Shown here: one piece after another, positions 12,304 to 22,015 of the stretch
Layout: every line of letters starts with the position of its first letter
Position numbering within the stretch: the first letter of the stretch is position 1
Source: Chlamydomonas sphaeroides
Taxonomy: Eukaryota; Chlorophyta; Chlorophyceae; Chlamydomonadales; Chlamydomonadaceae
Direction: 5' to 3'
Length of the DNA: 38,300 nucleotides
Assembly (NCBI GenBank): GCA_001662425.1
Contig: BDDC01000548.1
Coordinates: forward strand, 17,015 to 55,314
Made by a program: the position numbers and the translations under genes
The notes under the pieces: generated by a model
What the model was told of the DNA's origin: nothing
Database searches by the model: none
What the model saw: only the letters and a program-made list of their open reading frames with translations

Positions 12304-13240
12304 GTCCAGCCAGCCAGGCAGGGCCTGCGCTCGCTGCCAACTCAGGCCCCAACACCGCTACGCTTCAGCTTGGCGCCGCTAGCTGAGGCTGATATCGGCC
12401 GTTTGCCGCGGCCCGCCCCCGCCCCCGCTGCCGGTTGGCCCCGGCCCGGAGGTGCCGGCGGCGGCGGCGGCGGCAGCGGGCCTGCCCCGGCCCCCGCCGT
12501 CAGAGCTCGGGCGGCTGCGCTTGCCGCGGCCGCGGCCCCCTCCGCCCAGGCGGGGGCCTCCTGCCTCCGCCTGCCTCAGCCGCTGCGCGGCGGGTGGGTA
12601 CGCCCAAAAGCATTCGGTCGCTGATGCGACTGGCGATGGCCTTTGCAAGGGTGATCTAGGCAGCACTCCCTCTAGTCCTCTGCAATGCCCACAGGTATGA
12701 CAGCAACGCTCGACTAGCAGCAGTTCCCACGTGCGTAACGCGAGCCACTCGTGTACGGACAGCGACGCGGCAAGGGAGTTTTTCAGGGACACAGAGTTTG
12801 CAAGGAGCGATGCCTAGATGTGCAACATCTTGCTTGCGACACTTATTGCAAAGCGCACTGGGCATGAACTCACTTGGCGGTTGGCGTGAGAAACCTGTCC
12901 GGTGTTGCGACTGCTTTGCATGAAGGATCCATGCTTCATTTTGTCATCCCTCGTCTTGCAACAACATCCGCAGATACGTTGATGCTGAGGAAAAGTCGAT
13001 CAGCGCCCCTTCGTGCACGTGGGAACTCAAGCTGAACAGGCCCGTCCTGTCTGCACTTGGCGCCTTTTGAGGCGCTGGCAGCATGGCATCATTGAGCATC
13101 GTCGCACCCTCCCGATATTATCGCTTTCGTGCGGAGCGGTCACCAGGACGAGGGCGATGAATGCCAGTCGAGGCCGTTCACAGCCTATCTAGCACCTGCT
13201 TGAGCTATGCCCATCGTGCCTCTGCACGCAGGCCGGCACC
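12304..13240. other. 5' flank of HPP copy B, no supported gene
   Basis: A CCG-rich, low-complexity stretch (12405-12600) is followed by more balanced sequence. A CACGCAG|GCCGGCACC acceptor-like site ends just before 13232. It resembles the GCGCAG|GCCGGCGCC site before copy C, which suggests both copies had an intron in the 5' UTR. Confidence 0.4.
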
Positions 13241-15198
13241 ATGACATGAGGCGACGAGCGCGACAGCTCGAGCCGCACTGGCGATGCCGCAGGCAGGCAA
13301 CGCTCCAGCTACGGGCGCAGCGCCACAGCTCCACGCCGCTACCCGCCGGACCCCGCCCACCTGCGACAGCTCACTGGGCGCCAGCCCGACGCATCGTCGC
13401 AGCCCGGCGCCGCCACGGCTGCAAGCTCCCTTGATCCCCCCGCGCCGCCCCCACTGCGCCGCAGCGCGACCAGCGCCCGGATGCAAAATGCGGCCGCCCA
13501 GCTCCTGCGCAGCATCACCAGCCGCCGCAGCGCCTGCGCCGACGAGCCGGCCCGCCCCTCCCGGTACGACGTCGACGGCATGTTGGTGGCTCCCGCCGAG
13601 GCGCTGCAGCCCGCTCTCAGCGCCCGACACAGCGCCGCGCCGGCACCTGGCTCCCAAGATGCGCCACCGCGGCGCAGTCGTACCGGCTGGACCACCGCCC
13701 GCGCCGCCGTGCGCGTCGCCGGAGCCGTCAGCCGGCTGCAAGGCGCGCGCGCCGCCGCGTCTGCGGCGTCTGCGGCCAGCCTGCAGGAGGTCAACGCAAA
13801 GTGTGCGATGGCGGCGCCAGCACGCTGGAGGCCGTCGCTGACGGCCAGGCAGGCACTATCGCCATCGACGTGGCCAGCAATCTGGATCCGCCAAAGTTGG
13901 GGTCCACATCTTCCAGCGCTGACTCCGCCGGCGCAGCAGAGCCTTGCGACGGCGCCGCCAAGCCCGACCCCGCGGCCCCGCCGCCAGCCCCGCCACCCCT
14001 GACGCCGTCCGAGCGGGCCGCGGCCTACTTTGCCAAGTGGAGCAGTAGGTGTGGGCGACACGCTCATGCCATACGACAGCTCCGTCGACATCCTGTGGCC
14101 GTGGCTGGGCGCCTTCGTCAGCATCAGTGTGGTCGCCCTGCCCAACACCTACCTCTCGTGAGTGCCCGCATGGCTGTTGCCTAACCACAGCCTGTGGCGC
14201 TGACTCTGCTGGCCGCCAGCGTCCCAGCACCCGGCCCGGGGCAGCATGCGCGCGGCAGCATTCCGTCCTGCAGGCTAGCTGCGTGCTGCTGCCTCAAGTT
14301 CGCTTGACCTCTGCCCGCCGCCCCTCTGCTATTCTACGTGCCCCGTAACGGTGTCGCATGGCGCCGAGACGCAGCTGGCTGATCTGTGTGCTCTGCTGCC
14401 GTAAGTGTGCTCTTCGTGCTGCTGCTCGTGCCCCGCCGCCAGGCCCGAGGTGGAGCTGCCGCTGCTGATTGCGTCTTTTGGGGAGGAGGCGGTGCTGCTC
14501 TTCGCTGTGCCCGCCGCAAAGCTGGGCCAGTCGCGCAACGTGATCCGTGGGTGAGCACCTCTCACGTAGCGCCGACATTCTGAAGAGAAACGGCTTTTCG
14601 TTGCCAGGACAGAGTCGAGCCGTGCCATCGTCATACTGCCCCACGCAACTTGACTCCAGTAACTGATCCCACCTGCGGCGTACATCCCTCCCTGCGTGCT
14701 GCCTCCCTCCCGCAGGCGGCCAGGTGCTGAGCGCGGTCGTGGGCTGCGCCGTGCGCGCCGCCTTCACCACCGCCCCGGCCAAGCTGCTGTGGCTCAGCTC
14801 GGCGCTGGGCATGTCCCTGGCGCTGGCGGTCATGCAGCTCACACGAACCGTGCACCCGCCAGGTGGGAGGGAGAGCGGGGGAAGGAGGGGCGGGGAGGGG
14901 AGGGCGGGGCGGAAGGGGGAGCACGGGAGCAGGAGGACAGAGGAACAAGGTACCTCAGTGCGTCCGCTTGGCCGACATCCCGTGTCCCTGCCCACACTCT
15001 CGCAAACCGTCTCCCACACTGATCCAGGCGGCGCCTCCGCGCTCATCGCCGCCAGCGTGCCCGTGCTGGGCCCCTGGCACGGCTTCCGCTTCGTGCTGAC
15101 GATGTTCTTCGGCAACCTGGCCATGCTGCATGGTGGCGCTGGTCATCAACAACTTGCCGCAGCGGAGGAGGTACCCCACATACTGGCTGGGCGCGTGA
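13241..15198 (+). pseudogene. HPP-family gene copy B, disrupted
   Basis: The exon plan matches the intact copies: exon 1 from about 13241 to 14157, then 14443-14546 (104 nt, as in A and C), 14716-14862 (147 nt, identical to copy C) and 15028-15198. The reading frame is broken several times. The ATG at the position of copy C's start is followed two codons later by TGA (13247-13249). A frame change lies in exon 1 between about 13790 and 13860. There are four extra bases near 14040-14055, just after the FAKW motif. One extra base near 15129 (CTGCATGGTGG against CTGGCGGTGG) shifts the frame over the last membrane span. Exon 2 also reads SFGEEAVLLF where the intact copies have SFGATAVLLF or SFGASAVLLF, putting two acids in a membrane segment. 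Assembly errors cannot be excluded, but four independent lesions favour a true pseudogene. Confidence 0.8.
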
Positions 15199-16308
15199 GC
15201 GAGCGAGCGAGCGAGCGAGGTGGAAGGGGAGGGAACAGGGAAGCGGAGGGCCGGCGGGGAAGGGAGGCAAGGGCGGGACGACAAGCGATTTCTGAGGGAG
15301 CGAGGGCAAGGAGGGGAGCGCCTGGAGTTGGATCCGGGGAGAAGAGAGACGCGAGGCAGCAGGTTGCCGGAGAGAACCCGGCTGACCCCCCGCGGGGCCT
15401 ATTTGCAACCTGCTGCGCGCACGTATGCGTCCGAAGCTGTGTATCTAGTCCAGGGTGCGTGATGTTCTGCTGTACCAGTACCCGGTGTTTTGGGGTCAGC
15501 TAGCTACCATACTCTGATCGGCCACCCCCGAAGTATTGCTATACACGAGCTGCAGGTTTGGGAGAATGTAAGGGTCTGAGACTTGGCAAGGAGCGAGCGG
15601 CGAGCGAGGTTTGAGTCTTACAGCTGACTATGGGCGCCGGTCACGGCAATCGGACTAGGCCAACGTGGCTGGCGTGTAAGGATTGATTGAACTCAAGCGA
15701 AGCCAATGATTTGGGGGCGGGTACGGCGCGGTTGGGGCCGCCCATGGGCCTCCCGGCCCATTGTCTGTCCCTTATCGTCGCCTGGCCACAAGTTTCGCGC
15801 GTGTCCTCGTGTGTGCGACTCGTACGCATCAAAGCGATGATTGTCCGCCATGCTGATCATCGTCGCGTCGGCAGTTGGCGTACCTGAACTTTCGGCGTGC
15901 TCCCATAGCTCTTGCTCAAGCTGCTTGCAATACATTGGACTGCGGCGATCGACTGTACTGCAGCCAGGTGTAGCGAGCCTCAACGTCGCGACGGCAGCGA
16001 GCAGTCTGAACAGATACCTGGACACTTCGGCCTTGCAACAATCTAGCCCATTTGACGACGATCGGGTGCTTTTGCTGAGGACGACAACGTCCGAACAAGC
16101 ACTGCTGCGCACGTGGGCGACCTCAACTCCAGGTCCGTCCTGCCTCCTCTCGGCACATGAATGCGCACCGGCTCGCAGCAAGCAGTGGCTCCGCACTTGG
16201 CTCACCCTTTTGCGAGCGAGGGCTAGTCCAAGTGCGCGCACGTGCCATTGTTGTCTCTTCATGCGGTTTCATGCAACCAAGCCGAACCTCTTTGCGCAGG
16301 CCGGCGCC
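15199..16308. other. Spacer between HPP copies B and C, including the 5' leader of copy C
   Basis: It begins with a GAGC tetranucleotide run (about 15195-15219). The frame of copy C is open back to 15841 but has no ATG before 16309. A TTTGCGCAG acceptor-like site sits just upstream of that ATG, so part of this spacer is probably a 5' UTR intron. Confidence 0.45.
15567..15571 (+). terminator. TGTAA poly(A) signal after HPP copy B
   Basis: TGTAA lies about 370 nt beyond the ancestral stop position of copy B. A second TGTAA is near 15676. Confidence 0.45.
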
Positions 16309-18529
16309 ATGACAGCAAGCGACGATGAGCGCAAGAGCTCGAACCGTGCTGACGGTCCGACAGGCAGGCCGCGCTCCAGCTACGGTCGCAGCGCCACAGC
16401 GCCACAGCGCTCCGTTGGCTTGCCGCAGCAAGCCCAGCCCGACGCATCGTCGCAGCCCGGCGCCGCCACGGCTGCAAGCTCCCTTCATTCCCCGGCGCCT
16501 CCCCCACTGCGCCGTAGCGCAACCAGCGCCCGGGCGCGGCACGAGGCCGCCCAGCTCCTGCGCAGCATCACCAGCCGCCGCAGTGCCGCCTCTGACGAGC
16601 CGCCGCGCCCCTCCCTGTACGACGTCGACGGCATGTTGGTGGCTCCCGTCGCGCCGCTGCCGCCCACTCTCAGCCCCCGACAGAGCGCCGCATCAGCCCT
16701 CGGACCCCGCCAGCACGACGCCGACGGCGGCCCGCTGCCGCGGACCAGCGCCGGCTGGACGACCGCCCGCGCCGCCGTACGCGCCGCCCGAGCCTTCGGC
16801 CGCCTGCGCGAGGCGCGAGCCGCTGCACTGGTGCCGGTGCCGGCCTCTGCTGGCGCCTACAGCCTGCAGCATGCCACGGTGTTCGACGGCGTTGGCGTCA
16901 GACAAGACATCACCGTGCACAACGATGCCATCGCCATCGACATGGCCCGCGATCTGGATCCACCAAAGCTGGGGTCCACATCTTCCAGCGGCGACACCAC
17001 CGGCGCAGCAGAGCCCAGCGACGGCGCCGCCGCCAAGCCCGACCCCGCGGCCCCGCCGCCTGCCCCGCCGCACCTGACGCCGTCCGAGCGGGCCGCGGCT
17101 TACTTCGCCAAGTGGCGCGGGGTGGGCGACACGCTCATGCCGTACGACAGCTCCGTCGACATCCTGTGGTCATGGCTGGGCGCCTTCGTCAGCATCAGTG
17201 TGGTCGCCCTGCTCAACACCTACCTCTCGTGAGTGTGTTGCCGGGGCTGCCGGACTGCCTGAGAACAGCCGCGCGCAGCGGGGGTCGGGGGCATATGGGT
17301 CGGCCCTCGCCAGGCTAGTGGGAAGCCCGGCTTGGCGCCGAGGTCCTCTCGCTCGTGTGGTCGTGAGCGTGTTGCCGGCGCTGCGTACGTGGCATGCAGG
17401 TCGCGGCAGCCAGCGACCCTGGCGTGAAATAGAAATAGAAATAGATGTACGGCGAGCTTGACTCGCCGCGATTTAAGGAGGCAGGGCGATCAGGAGGCCG
17501 AAGCCCCCTACGCGCCCTGTCCCCTGGCTCTGCTGGCGTGACCCTTCGGGGCGCCGGGGCCTAGGCGCCCGGCGTTGGCCTCTGCGCCCGGCCTAGCTAG
17601 ACACCCAAGTCGGGGCCCCGGCCTTCTTGCTGTGCAATGTGCTTTTGGCAGCCACGCTCTGCGCCTACTACCCCGAGTCGCCCGGGTCCAGATTGCGAGC
17701 GCGCGACGAAGCCCAGCTGGCCTGCAAGTGCTGTGCTGTTCGTGCTGCTGCTCGTGCACCGCCGCCAGGCCCGAGGTGGAGCTGCCGCTGCTGATTGCGT
17801 CTTTTGGGGCGACGGCGGTGCTGCTCTTCGCTGTGCCCGCCGCAAAGCTGGGCCAGCCGCGCAACATGATAGGTGAGAGGGCGGAACTGCAGCGCCGTGT
17901 CGTCCCGTCACAACACCCAATGACATGACCCGGGACTACCGATAGCAGTGCTTCACCGCTTGACCATCAAGGGAGCTTAGGCCAGCAGCTTTAGCTAAGG
18001 CCCGCCGCGCGCGCCCCTCCCTGCTGCCTCCCTCTTTCTCCCAGGCGGCCAGGTGCTGAGCGCGGTCGTGGGCTGCGCCGTGCGCGCCGCCTTCACCACC
18101 GCCCCGGCCAAGCTGCTGTGGCTCAGCTCGGCGCTGGGCATGTCCCTGGCGCTGGCGGTCATGCAGCTCACACGAACCGTGCACCCGCCAGGTGGGAGGG
18201 AGAGCGGGGGGAGGAGGGGACGGAGGGAGGCGGACAGGAGCAATAGCGTGCCCCCAACTCGCAGCCCAGCCCTCGTCATGTTGACTGTCCCCGGGTCTGC
18301 ATTATGCCGCTCTGTCCATCGTACCGCCCATCCATCGTTCTGCCCATCGTACCGTCCAGGCGGCGCATCTGCGCTCATCGCTGCCAGCGTGCCCGTGCTG
18401 GGCCCCTGGCACGGCTTCCGCTTCGTGCTGACGGTATTCTTCGGCAGCTTGGCCATGCTGGCGGTGGCGCTGGTCATCAACAACCTGCCGCAGCGGAGGA
18501 GGTACCCCACCTACTGGATGGGCGCGTGA
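16309..18529 (+). CDS. HPP-family integral membrane protein, copy C (possible plastid nitrite transporter)
   Basis: Exons 16309-17228, 17769-17872, 18045-18191 and 18360-18529 join in phase to 446 aa. The protein has about 290 residues of Ser/Ala/Pro-rich N-terminus, then FAKWRGVGDTLMPYDSSVD leading into the first membrane span (DILWSWLGAFVSISVVALLN), four more hydrophobic segments and the family signature HPPGGASALIA (HPP at residues 388-390). The C-terminus is RRRYPTYWMGA. I chose the ATG at 16309 (MTASDDERKSS) because it is the first ATG in frame and follows an acceptor-like site shared with copy B. The N-terminal exon resembles copy B (RSITSRRSAASDE, YDVDGMLVAP) and differs strongly from copy A, while exons 3-4 are nearly the same in all copies. 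Substrate and membrane are inferred from the family only. Confidence 0.88.
17425..17530. repeat. Dispersed repeat, copy 1 (GAAATA run plus GC-rich block)
   Basis: Inside intron 1 of HPP copy C, a (GAAATA)n run is followed about 70 bp later by GAAGCCCCCTACGCGCCCTG. A similar pair occurs at 26661-26735. No coding content is visible. Confidence 0.55.
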
Positions 18530-18536
18530 GCGAGCG

Positions 18537-18600
18537 AGGAGGGATGGAGGCGGGCGGGAGGGAGGGATGGAGGCGGGAGGGATGGAAGTGGGTAGAGCGA
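18537..18600. repeat. G-rich imperfect tandem repeat
   Basis: Units like GGGATGGAGGCGGGAG recur about three times directly after the HPP copy C stop codon. Confidence 0.65.
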
Positions 18601-18912
18601 GTGAGAGACGGGAGGGGCCGCTGGAGGTGGACAGGATGGTCGGGACGACGGAGGCGCAGGTCTTGCTCCAATCGATGCGCTGGGGGGTGGGGTGCATGGG
18701 GGGGTGCTCGCTGCCCAGGCGCCGCGGTGTGCTCGCTGATGGCTGGCGTGCCTGCTTATTACTTTGTGCTGCTTTAACCACATTGTTGCGCGTGTGCATA
18801 TTTATGACTGGGCGATTATTCACTGTACATTATTGACCTGATACTCCAGCCGCGCACCCCCTAACGACCGCTAGGCGATCCTGTTGTGCGCACTACCAGA
18901 GGTTCGCGCTGG

Positions 18913-18923
18913 TGTAACTGTAA
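18913..18923 (+). terminator. Paired TGTAA poly(A) signals of HPP copy C
   Basis: Two TGTAA pentamers (18913-18917 and 18919-18923) lie about 385 nt after the stop codon, a plausible 3' UTR length for a chlorophyte gene. Confidence 0.6.
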
Positions 18924-19376
18924 GCCTCGGCCCCTCACCCAAGACCCACGGCACGTACCGCCCGCGGCATCGCCAGCGCACGCGGTACCAATGCCCTGCG
19001 CACCGGTCTTGCCAACGCACCCGCTTGCCTCCACCCAGCTGTCTCGCCAGCCCGCAAACTCCCGCGCAACCCATTCATCTGTCCGCTGCCATGCAGCCAA
19101 GCATCCTGCAAGCCAAGCAACTTCGTTGCCGAGCCGTAAACACTGCAATACGTATGCTGCCCAGCATCCAACGCCACCACCATCAGCCACTGCCACAGAA
19201 GCATGTCACAGCTACCGCCACGTCAACATGTGTCCCCAACCCCACAACTCTGGATCCATTACCCATCACCACTCAAGTTTGGCACCCGGCCGCTTGCTCC
19301 CACACGCAGCTCCAGCAAGCGGCGTTCTACCACTCTGCACCTGTCCGTGGCGCCGCCTAGACCAGAAGGTCCTGGC

Positions 19377-20538
19377 CTAGACCTTGGCGCGCTTCACCAG
19401 CTGCACATGCAGGCGTGCCAGGAGCTTGGGCCGCACCTCCGCCAGCCCCTCCACCGCGCCCTCGGGCACTTCGTTGGCATGCTGCGGGTACGCTGCCAGC
19501 AGCGCTTCCAGTACGGAGCTGTAGCCTCGCTGATCCGCCCACGCCATGTCCTGCAGGATGGTCGCCGGGCCCGTGCTGACCGTGAGGCGCTGCTGCAGGG
19601 ACGCCAGGGCGTGTGGCAGGGCCAGGCGGTCCGCCAGCTCGGCGGCGGAGCAGAGCAGCTGCCGCGAGCAGGCGTCCAGCACGCCGCCGTAGATGTAGCG
19701 CAGCAGCAGCGCCAGCGCGTCCGGGTCCGCGTCGGGCAGGGCCGCCTCCGTGGTCGCACTGTCCGCCAGGCCGCTGCCGAAGAGCGTCTTGAAGTAGGGG
19801 CAGCGCGCGGCTAGGATGGCGCGGTGGCAGGGGAAGGAGCGGCCGCCGGCGACCAGCGTGACGTCGGCCGTGCCGCCGGGCTGCCGTAGCAGCGAGAGGA
19901 GGTCCTCCACGACGTCCCGCTTCTTGTGCTTGAGCGGGCGGCACCACACGTCGCTGACCGCGAGCCGCAGCACCAGCGCGCCGGCCCGGTCCAGGAAGCC
20001 CGTTGCGGCGGATGCGCGCACGTGCGACTGCAGCTGGATGAAGCTGTAGCTGGGCTGCTCGGCGTCGAAGGTGTGGCAGACAGCTGCGGTTGCGGGGCAT
20101 CGCATGTCAGACTTGGGGACTTGGCGATGCCGAAGCCGGGCATGGTTGCATGAGACATGGCGCCGAGCAAGGGACGACACGCACGCGCACCCTCGATGAA
20201 GTGCTCAGTCGGCTCGTTGTGGTTGACGACCCGCACGTGGAACTGCGCCTTGACCGCCTCGTGCCAACATGCGAGGTCCACGATCTCCAGCATCACGGAA
20301 AGGCGGTTGTCGGGGCTGGCATCGACCGAGCTGCTGTGGGTGGCAGTGTAGCCGCCTGTGCGGCCGAGGGCAAGTCGGTTAGATGCCGCCGTTCCCTCCA
20401 TCATGCTGGGTTCGTGCCGACGCACCAGGTGATCCCGCCGATGTCGAATACCTCTGACGACTGCTTCTCGCGCAGCTGGGTGAGTTTGGGAATCGCCCAC
20501 TGCGGCGGGAGCGCAGCGGAAGCGTTACCATCGCCCAT
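19377..20538 (-). CDS. MATH-BTB domain protein, likely CUL3 substrate adaptor
   Basis: Three exons (20538-20426, 20333-20191, 20083-19377) give about 320 aa. MATH-BTB proteins bind substrates through MATH and CUL3 through BTB, recruiting targets for ubiquitination. The MATH part (about residues 13-132) shows EVFDIGGIT, NRLSVMLEIVDL, FHVRVVNHNEPTEHFIE and VCHTFDAEQPSYSF. The BTB domain (about 142-245) shows TADVTLVAGGRSFPCHRAIL, then AARCPYFKTLFGSG and LLLRYIYGG. A C-terminal helical segment ends LVKRAKV. The ATG at 20538 is the first of the frame. The first intron is uncertain. The strongest acceptor (before 20355) would complete the expected Trp (TWRLHCHP) but then loses frame; the phase-consistent acceptor (before 20333) replaces that Trp with Cys. 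The other junctions are clean. Confidence 0.85.
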
Positions 20539-22015
20539 CGCGGCCAAGAGCGGCAGATCAAATCACCTCGTAGACTCCAAGTGGAGGGACTGACTTTGAA
20601 GCCTGCGCCGGCGTCTGAACCGGCACGTTCACTAACGGCTGCCAAGGCTGAAACGGAACTCGCGGAATCAAGGAACTGATCCCCGCCATCGTATAACAGC
20701 ATATATAGCATACGCGGTTTGGCTTGTGGTTGAGACAAGGCTGCTTGGTTCTGCTCGAACCATAATCGCCCAGCACGCTTAGCACGGCAGGCACGCTCAA
20801 ACCCGCCTGGACCCCCGACCTCACCGCCGCGACGACGGCGCGCGGCCTGGAACAGGGGCAGCTGGGACAACCCAGCTATAGAGCTCACCAGTGGAAGTCG
20901 TCACACACTCTGCGCACCAGCCTGCCAGACCCTGCACTCTCACAATGTGCAGTGCTGTCCGCTGCCGGCCAGGAGGCCGCAGGAGGCCCTCCTGGAGCCC
21001 AGCCTGTGGGAGACTAGCCCATAAGAACTTGAGCGAGCGAGGGTGATCAGGAGCAGGATGGGCCAGCCTGCCGATCGCTGCCTGCGCACGCAGGACGCAG
21101 CCCCATGCAACCAGCCGCCACTGCAGCCAGCCCTGCAAGCACCAGGTGTTCTCACCGTTGGCCCAGCTGCCAGCAAGCTGAGTTCCCCTCGACCTGAGAG
21201 CGCATCTCGGGATTGTACGGCATTTTTCGCAGATGTGTCGGGCAACGCCCGTCCCGCCGGCCGTCGGCGGTTGCCGAGGGCCGACTACGCATACGCTGGG
21301 TGCCCCTGTTTCCAGGGGCAGGGAATGGTTGTCTCTTGCATGATGACGCCTTACGGCACCCCAGACCCCAGCAATCTTCTGCTTCTTTCCTCAGCTAGCG
21401 GTCCAAGACCCTGGTACTCCGCCGCGGCCCCACAACTTTTGCACGCCTCCAGCTGTGCCCCCAGCAATGGTTTCACAACCGTCAAAGCGTTCGATGGCTG
21501 GCCTCTTCCCAAAGGTCTGCAACAGGACCCATCGATCCGGGCGCCTTGACCGCTTGATGAAGCCCGCCACGTCCCCCGGGGCGTCAAAGCTTGCGCTTCA
21601 AGACGACGCACCGAACAGCACCAATGGACCCGCACGTGACGCATGCGCCACCGTCAGGCGCTGCTTAGTTGAGCGGCAACTCTGCAACCCCCTCCATTAT
21701 CTACGTGTGACGCCATCTCCGCCTTAACCCCACCTGAGCCGCCGCCCAGGCCCCTTTCAGGTGCTGCTCGTCCACATGAGGAGGCCCGCCTCGTCCAGTC
21801 ACTACCGTACGTACGTAGCTTCCCCGTGTGTGTGCAGCCGCGCAAGCAAGCCCGGCAGCCTGGCCACCGCTGGGTGTTCCCACAGCGTCCCTACGCACCC
21901 GTCACCAACAGGAGGTCACCTCCTGGTCACCAGCGGCTCAGCACGCGCCGGCAAACTTAAGTTCAGCTGCCCAGCCGTGCCCAGCTGGCTTCGCAACCTA
22001 GATACAAGCCTAAAC
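20539..22015. other. Upstream region of the MATH-BTB gene and intergenic DNA
   Basis: The first 300 bp should contain the MATH-BTB promoter; an AT-rich ATATATAG-like patch lies at 20700-20710. The rest has only short frames without motifs. Confidence 0.5.

Larger units (their letters stand above)
18530..19376. other. Intergenic between convergent genes
   Basis: It holds the 3' UTRs of HPP copy C (plus) and the MATH-BTB gene (minus). It starts with a G-rich imperfect repeat, has an AT-richer patch near 18795-18840 and two TGTAA signals at 18913-18923. I see no gene. Confidence 0.6.

Noticed and set aside
11713..12624. Open frame running through the N gap
   Set aside because: N bases cannot stop translation in silico; the flanks show no domain.
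15195..15219. GAGC run as a CRISPR-like or regulatory array
   Set aside because: It is a plain tetranucleotide microsatellite with no spacers.
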